NCBI RefSeq assembly: GCF_003148465.1
Contig: NZ_QGGI01000001.1
Location: forward strand, 159,170-223,169
Length of the DNA stretch: 64,000 bases
Direction of reading: 5' to 3'
Origin: Oceanotoga teriensis
GTDB taxonomy: Bacteria; Thermotogota; Thermotogae; Petrotogales; Petrotogaceae
Each line of letters begins with the position of its first letter. Position 1 is the first letter of the stretch. A program made the translations under genes and the position numbers. Below are positions 8,501 through 18,022 of this stretch, one piece after another. The notes under the pieces are model-generated. The model searched no databases and had not been told where the DNA came from. It saw nothing but the letters and a program-made list of their open reading frames with translations.

Positions 8501-9694
8501 ATTAAAAAAAACATAATATTATTATTTATTATTTTAATAAATATATTTACTTTTTCATATAAATACATATTCTTTTTTATTGGTGATGGAATGGGATTTA
8601 ATCATATTTCTATATCTCAAACATATTTAGAAAAAAATAATGAAACAAATTTAAATTTATACAAATTAGAAAATTTATCAACTTTAAAAACTAATTCTTT
8701 AAATACTGTAACAGATTCAGCAGCTGCAATAACTGCTATGATGTCATTTGAAAAAACCTATAATGAACAGATAAATATAGATAAAGAAGGAAAAAAAATT
8801 TCTCCAATAACCTATCATTTAAAAGATTCCGGATATAAAATAGGTATAATAACCAAATCTTCTATTACTGATGCAACACCTGCTGGATTATATGCAAGAA
8901 CCTCTAATAGAAAAAATCATAAAGAAATAGCTGATCAACTTTTAAAAAGTAATATAGATCTCGCAATTGGTGGAGGAACTGCATTTTTTGATAATGACAA
9001 AATAAAAAATTCGAATTTCAGATATAATAACAGTTTAAAACAAATTCCTTCAGAAGAACAAGAATTAATACTAACTAATTATTCAAATGTTCCTTTTGCA
9101 ATAGATTCAAAAACAAATTATTTGAAACCTGGATTAGAATACGCATTAAAAAAATTTTCAAATGATAATTTCTTTATACTCATCGAAGGTGCAAGAATAG
9201 ATCATGCTTCACATGCACATGATATAAAAACAATGATATATGAAATGTTAGAACTAGACTCAACTTTAGAAACAGCTTTAAATTTTTATAATAAACATAA
9301 AAATGAAACTTTAATAATTTTTACTTCTGATCATGAAACTGGCGGATTATCTCTTGGTGATGGTTTTTTAAGTATTTCTAAAATTGAAGACCAAAAATTT
9401 TCTTATGAAAAAATTGCCAATACAATTAAAAATACAAATAATTATGATGATTTTATAAAAGAAGTAAACATTAAAGGTTTAGAAAAAGAATATAATGAAA
9501 CTAAAAATTCAAAAGATTATACTTACAATTCTCCATTGATAAGAAAATATCTTGATACTATGCAAAAAAAAGCTGGGTTCTCATGGTCAACATATGGTCA
9601 TACTATGAGTAATGTTCCATTATTTTCAGAAGGTTTAAAATATCCTAATTTAGTAGATAATACAAAAATTTTCACTTTCATATTAAATAAATAA
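8501..9694 (+). CDS. Alkaline phosphatase, exported
   Basis: About 397 aa. Family residues are visible: FIGDGMG (metal Asp), TDSAAAITAM (the nucleophile Ser following TD), GARIDHASHAHD, FTSDHETGG and YGHTMSN (metal His/Asp). A hydrophobic signal peptide (KKNIILLFIILINIFTFS) sends it outside. It hydrolyses phosphate monoesters. Start choice: the only conventional start, GTG at 8492, is itself part of the ribosome binding site GAGGTG. An ATT at 8501, six bases after the GTG, sits at the right spacing and gives a standard N-terminus of one residue followed by KKNII, so I place the start there with reservation. Confidence 0.85.
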   Translation: MKKNIILLFIILINIFTFSYKYIFFFIGDGMGFNHISISQTYLEKNNETNLNLYKLENLSTLKTNSLNTVTDSAAAITAMMSFEKTYNEQINIDKEGKKISPITYHLKDSGYKIGIITKSSITDATPAGLYARTSNRKNHKEIADQLLKSNIDLAIGGGTAFFDNDKIKNSNFRYNNSLKQIPSEEQELILTNYSNVPFAIDSKTNYLKPGLEYALKKFSNDNFFILIEGARIDHASHAHDIKTMIYEMLELDSTLETALNFYNKHKNETLIIFTSDHETGGLSLGDGFLSISKIEDQKFSYEKIANTIKNTNNYDDFIKEVNIKGLEKEYNETKNSKDYTYNSPLIRKYLDTMQKKAGFSWSTYGHTMSNVPLFSEGLKYPNLVDNTKIFTFILNK

Positions 9695-9774
9695 AAATAT
9701 GAAATTTTTTTCATTAAATATAAATAAACTCTCTATATAAGGTTATATAACTTTAAAATCAATTATTTAAAGCT

Positions 9775-9802
9775 TTGAAAAATTTTTCTTTTCTTGTATA
9801 AT
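9775..9802 (+). promoter_or_regulatory. Strong sigma-70 promoter for a small RNA
   Basis: -35 TTGAAA (9775-9780), 16-bp spacer, extended -10 TGTATAAT (9795-9802). Predicted start near 9809, exactly at the foot of the first hairpin described next. Confidence 0.8.
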
Positions 9803-9808
9803 GAAAAT

Positions 9809-9916
9809 ACAGAACACTCAAGATGGTTACCCTCCCTCCTGAAGTGTTCTGTCCCCGGAAAATTTTAGTGAATTCTATAATTCACTCATAAAGGCCTTTA
9901 TAAGGCCTTTTTTTTA
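9809..9916 (+). ncRNA. Candidate small regulatory RNA with C-rich anti-SD loop
   Basis: About 108 nt between a consensus promoter and an intrinsic terminator, with no open frame of note. Hairpin 1: perfect 10-bp stem ACAGAACACT (9809-9818) with AGTGTTCTGT (9843-9852), enclosing a 24-nt loop that contains CCCTCCCTCCT (9830-9840). Hairpin 2: AGTGAATT/AATTCACT (9867-9886) with loop CTAT. Hairpin 3 is the terminator. The loop is complementary to GGAGG ribosome binding sites, including 7 nt of AGGAGGG (9968-9974) before the next gene. It resembles the loop-CCC design of Gram-positive sRNAs such as RsaE but is not a family I recognise. The signatures of SRP RNA, 6S RNA and tmRNA are absent. Confidence 0.68.
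9890..9916 (+). terminator. Intrinsic terminator of the small RNA
   Basis: AAAGGCC/GGCCTTT stem extended by two inner A-T pairs, three-base loop, followed by seven or more T. It separates the RNA from the O-antigen-ligase-like gene 65 bp downstream. Confidence 0.85.
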
Positions 9917-9980
9917 TTGTTTTTTTAATAAAAATATGGTAATATTATTATGATAAAAAAATAAATTAGGAGGGTTTGTT

Positions 9981-12602
9981 TTGCAAAATTTAAAAAAAGA
10001 TAAAGAAATATCAATATTTATTTTAATGATATTATTAATACCATTTTTAATGATTCCAAATTTTGTTTACGAATTTTCAACTCAAAAAAACTTAGTCTTC
10101 AGTGTATTTTCATTTATATTATTTTCATATTTTATATTTAAAAAAAATGATGAAAAATTAAACTTTTCATATACTCATTTATTCTTCTTACTATTTGGAT
10201 TCTCTTCTTTATTATCTTTAATATCAGTACAAATTCAAAACCCTTCATACATAAATTATTCTTTAAATGTATCTTTATATATATTTGTAATAATAGGAAT
10301 TTCATTATCTATAACAAATTCATTTGGAAAAAACTTTAAATATATTGAATACGCTTTGATGGCTTTTATAATAACTGGTACAATACTTGCAATAGATGGA
10401 TTATTAAATAAATTTTTAGGATTTGACTTATTTTTTGGTAAAATAGGAGATCCTTCACAAAGAATAACCTTAAGAACAACTATAGGTAATCCTAATTTTG
10501 TATCAGATTATTTAGCTCAAACAATACCACTATCAATATATTTTATATTAAAACCAAATTCAAAATTATATCAAAAAATATATTTATACATAAATATATT
10601 TTTATCTTTTTGGGTAGTTTTATTTGCCCAAACGAGATCTGTATATTTGGGATTCACTGTAGGTTTAATATTTTTCATTTTATCACTATTAATATCTAAA
10701 AAAGATCTTGATTATAAAAAATATTTAATTAGTAAAGATTTCTGGATCAAAATATTTTTACTGATATTCATTTTAGTATTTCTATTTATAATGTTTAATA
10801 CAAATACTATGTTTAATAAATCTGGTGAAGTAAATGCCATCTCAAGATTTTCAGCAATGTCTTCAAAATCATCTTGGGATGAAAGAAATCTTTCTTGGAT
10901 GGTTTCTATTGAACAATTTAAAGATAAAGATTATCCTCTCAATAAAATTATAGGTGGAGGAATAGGCACATATCCAGTATATTCAATAAAATATATGGAA
11001 GAAATACAAGCTAAAAATCCTGAAAAATACTATTATGCTTGGAACAATTTTAAAAGGGCCCACAATGATTATTTACAAGTCCTTGGAGAAACCGGATTAT
11101 TGGGGATAATGTCCATTTCTTTATTGATAATTACTCTTTTAATGAGATACTTTAAAATTTTAAGATCTGATATTGAATTTGAAAAAAAGATCATGATTTC
11201 ACTTTTTGGTTGGATAGCAAGTATAATAATAATACATGCTGCAACTGAATTTGCTTTACATATGCAACCAAATATATTAATAGCTCTTTTTATATTCTCA
11301 ATAGCAATGTCAAAACAATTTAGTAATTCAAATAAAATACTAAAATTTAATCCAAAAATTATATATACCATATTAGTAATAATAACCGCATTTTCAGTGT
11401 TTTTCAAATATAAAGATACCATGTCTGAAGCATATTTTAAACTTGGAGATGCCGAAAACACAAAAATGAATTACTATATAGAAATTTATCAATCTCAAAT
11501 TCCACAGCAAATAACTCAATATGAAAATGAAATAAAAAAAGGGCAAGACTATATAAAAAATATGAATCCTTTTTCTTCAGAATTTAATTCTTTAAAAAAA
11601 CAAATTGATGAATTAAATGAAGGTTTAAAAAAATATAAAAACTTACAAATCGAGTACAAAGAAAAAGCTCATCAATCTTATAAAAAAGCTTTTGAGTACT
11701 TTTTAAAATCATTAGATTTTAATAATAATTTTGGAAAATCTCAATTTTATCTTGCTCAACTATTTTCTGTTTCAGAATTTAGATTAGAAGAAATATTAAA
11801 CACAAAAGATTTAAATGATATATTTGAAGGAAATACTTCTGAATATAAATATATTGTAAAAGACTTTAAAGGTCAAGAAGATCTTTTTCCAATATCAAAT
11901 CCTATAAGAAAAGATGTTTCTAATCTATATAATATTTCTACAACAACTAATGAAAAAAATATATTATTAAATATCCAGATGTTTTATGATCAAATAAATT
12001 ATTTAGAAAGTGCTTTTTTATCATTTAATGAAAAAAATTCTTATAGATTAATATCAAAATTATATTATAATATAATAAAATTATATGATAACATAGAAAA
12101 AAACACAAATAATGAAAAATTGAAAATTGAACTACAAAATAAGATAAAGGAAGATTATAAAAATTTTATTTATTGGAATGAAAAATCAATTTCTATAATT
12201 CCAGGTGGCTGGAATAGATTTCCAGAGTGGGAGAATGTATATTTTGAATACTCATATCTTTCAATAAATTTAATGGGTATAATACCAAGTGATGAAATAC
12301 TTAATAATCTATACAATATATCTAAAAAAGAAGGAAAAGCGAATTATTATATGGCAAAAAAAGATAGAGGAATTCCAGACAAATCTTTAAAACTTTTTAT
12401 AGAACTTTATTTACAAATACCAGATACTCAAATAAGAGAAGATATCACAAAAAATATAATAAATTCATATAATGATGTATATAATTTTTATAAAAATAAA
12501 GAAGAAAAAAATGAAATAAAAAATTCTTATCTAGAAAGATATGAAAGCAGAATAAAAGAATTCTTAGATAATTATGAATATTTCAAAAGAAAAATCGGGT
12601 GA
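9981..12602 (+). CDS. O-antigen ligase/polymerase family membrane protein with C-terminal helical domain
   Basis: 873 aa. The first ~490 residues hold about a dozen membrane helices with a large outside loop containing the Wzy/WaaL signature region (AHNDYLQVLGETGLLG, about 357-372). This region joins or polymerises lipid-linked glycans at the periplasmic face. The remaining ~380 residues are soluble, helical, TPR-like and rich in K, E, N and Y, with a predicted coiled coil at about 505-560. TTG start after AGGAGGG. The SD is complementary to the loop of the preceding small RNA. No glycosyltransferases are nearby, so the glycan acted on is unknown. The next gene starts within its stop codon. 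Confidence 0.83.
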   Translation: MQNLKKDKEISIFILMILLIPFLMIPNFVYEFSTQKNLVFSVFSFILFSYFIFKKNDEKLNFSYTHLFFLLFGFSSLLSLISVQIQNPSYINYSLNVSLYIFVIIGISLSITNSFGKNFKYIEYALMAFIITGTILAIDGLLNKFLGFDLFFGKIGDPSQRITLRTTIGNPNFVSDYLAQTIPLSIYFILKPNSKLYQKIYLYINIFLSFWVVLFAQTRSVYLGFTVGLIFFILSLLISKKDLDYKKYLISKDFWIKIFLLIFILVFLFIMFNTNTMFNKSGEVNAISRFSAMSSKSSWDERNLSWMVSIEQFKDKDYPLNKIIGGGIGTYPVYSIKYMEEIQAKNPEKYYYAWNNFKRAHNDYLQVLGETGLLGIMSISLLIITLLMRYFKILRSDIEFEKKIMISLFGWIASIIIIHAATEFALHMQPNILIALFIFSIAMSKQFSNSNKILKFNPKIIYTILVIITAFSVFFKYKDTMSEAYFKLGDAENTKMNYYIEIYQSQIPQQITQYENEIKKGQDYIKNMNPFSSEFNSLKKQIDELNEGLKKYKNLQIEYKEKAHQSYKKAFEYFLKSLDFNNNFGKSQFYLAQLFSVSEFRLEEILNTKDLNDIFEGNTSEYKYIVKDFKGQEDLFPISNPIRKDVSNLYNISTTTNEKNILLNIQMFYDQINYLESAFLSFNEKNSYRLISKLYYNIIKLYDNIEKNTNNEKLKIELQNKIKEDYKNFIYWNEKSISIIPGGWNRFPEWENVYFEYSYLSINLMGIIPSDEILNNLYNISKKEGKANYYMAKKDRGIPDKSLKLFIELYLQIPDTQIREDITKNIINSYNDVYNFYKNKEEKNEIKNSYLERYESRIKEFLDNYEYFKRKIG

Positions 12603-12856
12603 TAAAAATATATAAAATTAGCATTTTTTTAATGTTATTTTCATTATTGTGGTTTTTAATAGTTTTTGGTGTATATAATAAAATTTCATATTTAAATGAT
12701 ATTTCACAAGACAATTTCCTAAAATATTATATAGACTCTCAAAGCATATTAATTGCTAGAAAATATGTTTTAACTGATGAAATAGAATCTATAACATTAA
12801 ACGGTTATAAAGTATATAGAAAAAACGGTAAACTTACCATTGAGGAGGAAAAATAA
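12599..12856 (+). CDS. Small single-pass membrane protein, unknown
   Basis: 85 aa: one membrane helix (about 8-28), then a short outside domain with charged C-terminus (KVYRKNGKLTIEEEK). It overlaps the ligase gene by 4 bp and the degV gene by 1 bp, so it is clearly translated in the operon. The nominal GTG at 12599 lies within the SD-like GGGTGAT; an ATA at 12608 is better spaced, so the first three residues are uncertain. No family recognised. Confidence 0.65.
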   Translation: MIKIYKISIFLMLFSLLWFLIVFGVYNKISYLNDISQDNFLKYYIDSQSILIARKYVLTDEIESITLNGYKVYRKNGKLTIEEEK

Positions 12857-13737
12857 TGTCTAAAGCAATAATGGTTGATTCCGGATGTGCCATGACAGAT
12901 AAACAAATAGAAGATAATAATTTAGAATTTATGGGAATGAAAATAGTTATTGATGATAAAACTTTTACTGAAAATGAAGACATAAAAAAGGATGAATTTT
13001 ATAAAATAATACAATCATCTGAAGAATTTCATACAACCCATCCTTCAATAGGAGAAATAGTTGAAAATTATAAAAAACTGAAAGAAAAAGGTTATACTGA
13101 AGTAATAGATATACATTTTTCTTCAAAAATGTCTGGATTGATAAACACTTGTCATATGGCAAAAGAAATGATTGAAGGACTAAATATTAAAATAATTGAT
13201 ACTGAAAATGTTTCTATTGGAGCAAACTTAGTAGCTATTAAATGTATAGAACTCATAAATTCAGGAAAAACTTATGAGGAAGTTTTAAATTTGTTACCTG
13301 AAATAAAAAAATCTTCATATATGCAATTTTCGGTTCCTACTTTAAAATATTTAATAAAAAATGGTAGAATAGGTAAAGCCCAAGGACTTGCTGGAACTCT
13401 ATTAAACATAAAACCAATATTAGGTGTTGAAGATGGATTTATAGCCCCAATTGCGAAGGTAAGAGGTCTTAAAAAAATGTATAATACAATGGTAAATAAC
13501 GCCATTGAGTTCATAAAGAAAAGACCTCATAATGTAAAAGTATACATAACTTATGGTGATGAAAAAAATATTGAACATATGAACACTGCATTTGAAATGT
13601 TTAATGAAGAACTCAAAAAAATAAATATTGAGCCAAAAGAAATCATAAGAGGAAGACTATGGCCAACAATAGTTTGCCATAGTGGACCAGAAGTTGTAGG
13701 ATTAGCTGTTTATGGAGAGGAAAAAGAAATAATATGA
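12856..13737 (+). CDS. DegV family fatty-acid-binding protein
   Basis: 293 aa, normal for DegV/FakB proteins, which hold a fatty acid for phosphorylation by FakA. Visible features: an N-terminal MVDSGCAMT motif (family D-S), HTTHPSIGEIVENY with the T-S/P region (around 57), IHFSSKMSGLINTC (around 92), and PTLKYLIKNGRIGKAQGLAGTLLNIKPIL (about 156-186), which is highly characteristic. No FakA kinase is seen in this window. ATG after GAGGAGG; the stop overlaps the recG start (ATGA). Confidence 0.9.
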   Translation: MSKAIMVDSGCAMTDKQIEDNNLEFMGMKIVIDDKTFTENEDIKKDEFYKIIQSSEEFHTTHPSIGEIVENYKKLKEKGYTEVIDIHFSSKMSGLINTCHMAKEMIEGLNIKIIDTENVSIGANLVAIKCIELINSGKTYEEVLNLLPEIKKSSYMQFSVPTLKYLIKNGRIGKAQGLAGTLLNIKPILGVEDGFIAPIAKVRGLKKMYNTMVNNAIEFIKKRPHNVKVYITYGDEKNIEHMNTAFEMFNEELKKINIEPKEIIRGRLWPTIVCHSGPEVVGLAVYGEEKEII

Positions 13738-16070
13738 AACATGTAGAAGAAATTATAGAATCAATGGAATACATAATAACTTTAAAAGAAAAAAATATGA
13801 AAAACTGGGAAGAAATATTTCCCAGTTTTAATTCACTTGCAAGAGAATCCTACAAAGAATTAAAAAAATTTAATATGATTGAAGATATGAAAAAAATTCT
13901 ATCCTATGTAAAACCTTTAAATATGCTTCCTCCAGAAAGACAAACAAAAAGATTAAACAATTTAAAAACTTCTTTAATAGACTTAAAAAATAAGTATTTG
14001 ATATCTCAAACAACCAATATTAAAGAAAATAAATTAAATTTATTCACAGATATAAAATATATAAAACATGTCGGTACTAAAAGAGGTAATTTATTAAAAA
14101 ATTTAAACATAGAAAACATATATGATGCTCTTTATACTGCGCCAAGAGATTGGGAAGATAGAAGAAAAGTGAAAACTATTTATAATATATCAGATGGTGA
14201 AACAGCTTTAATTGTTGGGAAAGTAGCAAATATGGATGAAGTAAATATAAATAAAGGTTTAAAAATAATAAATTTTTCCATAAACGATGGAACTGGAATA
14301 ATGACAATATCTTTTTTTAATCAAGATTATATAAAAAACTACTTAAAAAAAGATACAATATGTGCTTTTTATGGAAAAGCTGAATATAACTTTGGACAAA
14401 AACAAATGAAGAGTCCCGATTTTCAAATACTTGAAAATAAAAATAATTTACAAAATAAGATAATACCTATATATCCTTTAACTTCAGGTATATCTCAAAA
14501 TATAATGAGAAAAATAATGAAACAAATAAATCCTCAAATATATTATCTTGAAGAATTTTTACCTGATAAATTTATAAAAACATTTAATCTTTTAAATATA
14601 AATCAAAGATTAACGGGAATACATGAACCAAAAAGTTCTTATCATATAAAAAAATCTCTAATAACTTTTAAATATGAAGAAATATTTTTGTTTGAATATG
14701 CTATATTAAATTCTAAGAAAAAAATTAAAAAACATTTAAAAGGATACTCGAAGAATATTAATGGTGAATTATCAAAAATATATATTAACAATTTAAATTT
14801 TAAACTTACAAATGCTCAAAAACGTGCTCATATAGAAATTAGAGAAGATATGAAAAAAGAATCTCCAATGAATCGATTATTACAAGGAGATGTTGGATCA
14901 GGTAAAACTGCGGTTGCTGAAATAAGCATAATAGATAATTTTGAAGCAGGCTTTCAATCTGCTTTAATGGTTCCAACTTCAGTGTTAGCAAAGCAACAAT
15001 ATCAAAAAATAAAATTAAACCTTGAAAAAATAAATATAAAAACTGAATTATTAATTGGTGAAACTAAAGAAAAAGAAAAAAAAGAAATAAAAGATAAATT
15101 AAAAAATGGTGAAATTGATTTAATAATCGGAACTCATGCAATAATACAAAATGATGTGGAATTTAAAAAATTAGGACTAATAATAATAGATGAACAACAT
15201 AGATTTGGAGTAAATCAAAGATTATCTTTAATTCAAAAAGGATCATCTCCAGATATTCTTGTAATGACTGCAACTCCAATTCCAAGAACTTTAGCTTTAA
15301 CTCTTTATGGTGATTTAGATGTAAGTATAATCGATGAAATGCCCTCAGGGAGGAAAAAAGTAAAAACTATTTTAAACAGCGACAATAATTTAAAAAACAT
15401 ATATGATTTTATAAAAGATGAATTAAAAAAAGAAAACCAAGCTTTTTTTATATATCCTTTAATAGAAGAATCTGAAGCTATAGATTTAAAAAATGCAAAA
15501 GATATGCATGAACAAATATCAAAGATTTTTTCAGATTATAATGTAGGACTTCTCCATGGAAAGATGAAATCGGTTGAAAAAAATGAAATCATGGAAAAAT
15601 TTTCAAAAAAAGAAATAAATATACTCGTATCAACCACAGTAATAGAAGTTGGAGTTGATATCCCTGATGCAACAGTTATGGTTATAGAACATGCTGATAG
15701 ATTTGGTTTATCTCAATTACATCAATTAAGAGGAAGAGTTGGAAGAAGTAGTAAACAATCTTATTGTTTTTTAACAACATCTTCAAACATTTCAAAAGAA
15801 ACAAAAACAAAATTAACTCAATTTTCAGCTAACAATGATGGTTTTAAAGTATCTGAAATAGACTTAAAATGGAGAGGTCCTGGAAAATTTTTTGGAACTC
15901 AGCAACATGGTATACCTGATTTTAAATTCATAGATATAACAGAAGATTTAAAAATAATAGAAGAAGTAAAAAAATATATTGAACAAGACAATATTCTTGA
16001 TGATAAAAAAATAATTCAAGAAATAAAGATGAGATTTAAAAACTCAACAGAATTAATAAAGGCAATTTGA
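13734..16070 (+). CDS. recG: ATP-dependent DNA helicase RecG
   Basis: 778 aa superfamily 2 helicase that remodels stalled forks and Holliday junctions. Domains in order: an N-terminal helical extension (1-~110), the wedge/OB domain (about 150-235), and two helicase lobes. Motifs: GDVGSGKT (Walker A, about 384), DEQHRFG (DExH box, about 485), TATPIPRT, HGKM, and the QLHQLRGRVGRS arginine-finger motif (about 660). The C-terminal RecG wedge-linked motif FGTQQHG is present. Starts by ATGA overlap with degV. All essential motifs look intact. Confidence 0.96.
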   Translation: MKHVEEIIESMEYIITLKEKNMKNWEEIFPSFNSLARESYKELKKFNMIEDMKKILSYVKPLNMLPPERQTKRLNNLKTSLIDLKNKYLISQTTNIKENKLNLFTDIKYIKHVGTKRGNLLKNLNIENIYDALYTAPRDWEDRRKVKTIYNISDGETALIVGKVANMDEVNINKGLKIINFSINDGTGIMTISFFNQDYIKNYLKKDTICAFYGKAEYNFGQKQMKSPDFQILENKNNLQNKIIPIYPLTSGISQNIMRKIMKQINPQIYYLEEFLPDKFIKTFNLLNINQRLTGIHEPKSSYHIKKSLITFKYEEIFLFEYAILNSKKKIKKHLKGYSKNINGELSKIYINNLNFKLTNAQKRAHIEIREDMKKESPMNRLLQGDVGSGKTAVAEISIIDNFEAGFQSALMVPTSVLAKQQYQKIKLNLEKINIKTELLIGETKEKEKKEIKDKLKNGEIDLIIGTHAIIQNDVEFKKLGLIIIDEQHRFGVNQRLSLIQKGSSPDILVMTATPIPRTLALTLYGDLDVSIIDEMPSGRKKVKTILNSDNNLKNIYDFIKDELKKENQAFFIYPLIEESEAIDLKNAKDMHEQISKIFSDYNVGLLHGKMKSVEKNEIMEKFSKKEINILVSTTVIEVGVDIPDATVMVIEHADRFGLSQLHQLRGRVGRSSKQSYCFLTTSSNISKETKTKLTQFSANNDGFKVSEIDLKWRGPGKFFGTQQHGIPDFKFIDITEDLKIIEEVKKYIEQDNILDDKKIIQEIKMRFKNSTELIKAI

Positions 16071-16080
16071 GGTGTAAAAA

Positions 16081-16632
16081 ATGCTAAAAATAGAAACTGG
16101 ATATTTAAAAGGTAGTTCATTTGATACGGTTCCTTCGAAAAAAACTCGATACACGCCTTCACAATTGAGAAGAACTCTAATAAATATATTTGAAATATCT
16201 GATTATAATTTATTGGAAGTATTTGGTGGAAGTGGTTCTTTTTCATTTGAAGCTATAAGTAATTATGCTAAAAGTTCCACCATAATAGAACAATCATCTA
16301 AATCTGTAAATATCATAAAAAATAATTCAAAAAAACTTGGTATAGAAAATGAGATAAATGTCATCAAAGGTGATTTTAGAACCATAATTCCCGAACTAAA
16401 AAAAAACAATCAAAAATATGATATGATATTTGCAGATCCACCATTTAATCTTGGTTTTGTAGAAGAATTTTTAAAAGTAATAGACAATAATTCTGAAATT
16501 TTAATAGATGGTGCTTATATCATAATAGAAAAATCTAAAAGAGAAAATTATAATTATACACCTTTAAATTTAGAATTAGACGAAATTAGAAACTATGGAG
16601 ATATTGATTTATTAATATATTTTAGAAAATAA
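16081..16632 (+). CDS. rsmD: 16S rRNA (guanine966-N2)-methyltransferase RsmD
   Basis: 183 aa, the usual size. N-terminal GYLKGSSFDTVPS and RYTPSQLRRTLINI are the RsmD signature. The SAM site LLEVFGGSGSFSFEA is at about residue 42 and the N6/N2-type catalytic motif DPPFNLG is at about 120. It methylates G966 of 16S rRNA in the 30S subunit. It ends at a terminator shared with the opposing amidase gene. In many bacteria rsmD is followed by coaD, which is not the case here. Confidence 0.92.
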   Translation: MLKIETGYLKGSSFDTVPSKKTRYTPSQLRRTLINIFEISDYNLLEVFGGSGSFSFEAISNYAKSSTIIEQSSKSVNIIKNNSKKLGIENEINVIKGDFRTIIPELKKNNQKYDMIFADPPFNLGFVEEFLKVIDNNSEILIDGAYIIIEKSKRENYNYTPLNLELDEIRNYGDIDLLIYFRK

Positions 16633-16658
16633 GAGGCCATTTTAATTGGCCTCTTTTA
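16631..16658. terminator. Bidirectional terminator between rsmD and amidase gene
   Basis: Stem AAGAGGCCA (16631-16639) with TGGCCTCTT (16647-16655), 7-nt loop, T run to the right. The amidase stop codon (16642-16644) falls within the hairpin. Confidence 0.82.
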
Positions 16659-18000
16659 TATTGAAATAATCTAATATCGACTTTTTTATAATTTCAGCAA
16701 AATCATCTACATAATCTCCATTTAAAAATTTCTTTTCTACATCTGGATTACTCAAAAATTCAAGTTCAAATAAAACTGCAGGTGATCTTGTATAAGACAA
16801 GACAGCATAAGTTTCTGGTTTAGTTCCTCTACTCTTAAAATCTTTATCCAATAAATTATTTTCTAATTCAATTGCAAATTTTTTACTTTCTTTTATAGAA
16901 TCTTTTTTTACCGATACCCAATCATCTATGGTTGCTTTATCTTTCTTTGAATCATATTTCATTTTCCAAGTTATAAGACTTCTATACTTAGCACTGGAAA
17001 AATCATAATAATAAACTTCACTTCCCCTAACCGAAGGAATGTCTGGAAAAGAATTTAAATGAATGCTTAAAAATAAGTCAGCATTTTTATCATTAGAATA
17101 AGCTGCCCTTTCATAGAGACCAATATATTCATCTTTTTCTCTTGTTAAATATACATCTATATCATATTCTGCAAGCAAATTTAAAACTTCTTTTGCAACT
17201 TTTAAAGTAAAATCTTTTTCTTTTGTTGAATTTGGCCCTATCATTCCAGGATCCCATCCTCCATGTCCTGGATCTATTACAAGAACCGGCATATCAACTT
17301 CATCAAATTTAAATTCCATAACAATTTTTTTATCTTTGATAGTTTTTTTCATTTTAGCTTTACTTCTAAAAAGTATTTTTACCCAAACTTCAGTCTGAGA
17401 GTAATGATAAGCTTTAATATATCTTATTTTAGAATTAAATTCTTTATAATAATAAGAATTTGGAAGTTCTGCTCCCTTAATTTTAATAAGATATCCCATA
17501 GAATTAACCAATGAATATACTTCAACAATGGCTTCCTCAGAAAGATCAATTTCTGTTTTTGCGGTATCTTCAGTAAAATAAGTATTTATAGAATTTATAT
17601 TTGATAAAGGAATATTTAAATAATAAGCAACAGAAGACTCTAATAATTCTAAGTTTAAAAGTTTTGAAATTATATTCGCTGTGGTATAAATATTATTTTC
17701 ATTTACTATAAATTCTTCATCATTAATCTTTATAACCTCATCTTGATCTACAACTGCAACTTTTTCATTTAAAAATATAAAAGTTTTAGATTTTTCAGAT
17801 TTGAGATAAATTAAAGAATCGTTTTCAATTTTAAATTCTTTGTTTAATTTATGAGCTATATATTTAAAATCAATATAAGTAATTCCATTTTGTTCAAAAT
17901 AATACTCATTTTCCATAGGTCTCCATTGTAAAAAAACATTTTTTGAAAACATAAATGTTCCAATAATAATTAATAAAATAGTTAAAAATAATCTTTTCAT
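16642..18000 (-). CDS. N-acetylmuramoyl-L-alanine amidase (Amidase_3)
   Basis: 452 aa exported zinc amidase that cleaves the bond between MurNAc and L-Ala in peptidoglycan. Signal peptide at residues 1-18 (LFLTILLIIIGTFMFS). Residues ~20-215 form two beta-rich segments resembling copper-amine-oxidase-N/AMIN-like wall-targeting domains. The catalytic domain (~238-450) has VIDPGHGGWDPG (Zn His), the Glu in ERAAYSN, LSIHLNSFPD (Zn His) and VLFELEFLSNP (catalytic Glu). It is the last gene of a long minus-strand unit; the gene just upstream encodes a LysM wall-binding protein, a natural partner. Confidence 0.93.
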   Translation of the reverse strand: MKRLFLTILLIIIGTFMFSKNVFLQWRPMENEYYFEQNGITYIDFKYIAHKLNKEFKIENDSLIYLKSEKSKTFIFLNEKVAVVDQDEVIKINDEEFIVNENNIYTTANIISKLLNLELLESSVAYYLNIPLSNINSINTYFTEDTAKTEIDLSEEAIVEVYSLVNSMGYLIKIKGAELPNSYYYKEFNSKIRYIKAYHYSQTEVWVKILFRSKAKMKKTIKDKKIVMEFKFDEVDMPVLVIDPGHGGWDPGMIGPNSTKEKDFTLKVAKEVLNLLAEYDIDVYLTREKDEYIGLYERAAYSNDKNADLFLSIHLNSFPDIPSVRGSEVYYYDFSSAKYRSLITWKMKYDSKKDKATIDDWVSVKKDSIKESKKFAIELENNLLDKDFKSRGTKPETYAVLSYTRSPAVLFELEFLSNPDVEKKFLNGDYVDDFAEIIKKSILDYFNIKEAN

Positions 18001-18022
18001 TAAATCACCTATATATTAAGGT

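Noticed and set aside
9720-9774. Terminator directly after the alkaline phosphatase gene
   Set aside because: AAGGTTATATAACTTT is a weak AT-only palindrome without a T run; it could be read through into the small RNA region.
9809-9916. SRP RNA, 6S RNA or a riboswitch for the next gene
   Set aside because: The GGAAG-type SRP loop and the long 6S bubble are absent. A complete terminator 65 bp before the gene plus a start at the hairpin foot suggests a free RNA, though a terminator-type cis regulator is not fully excluded.
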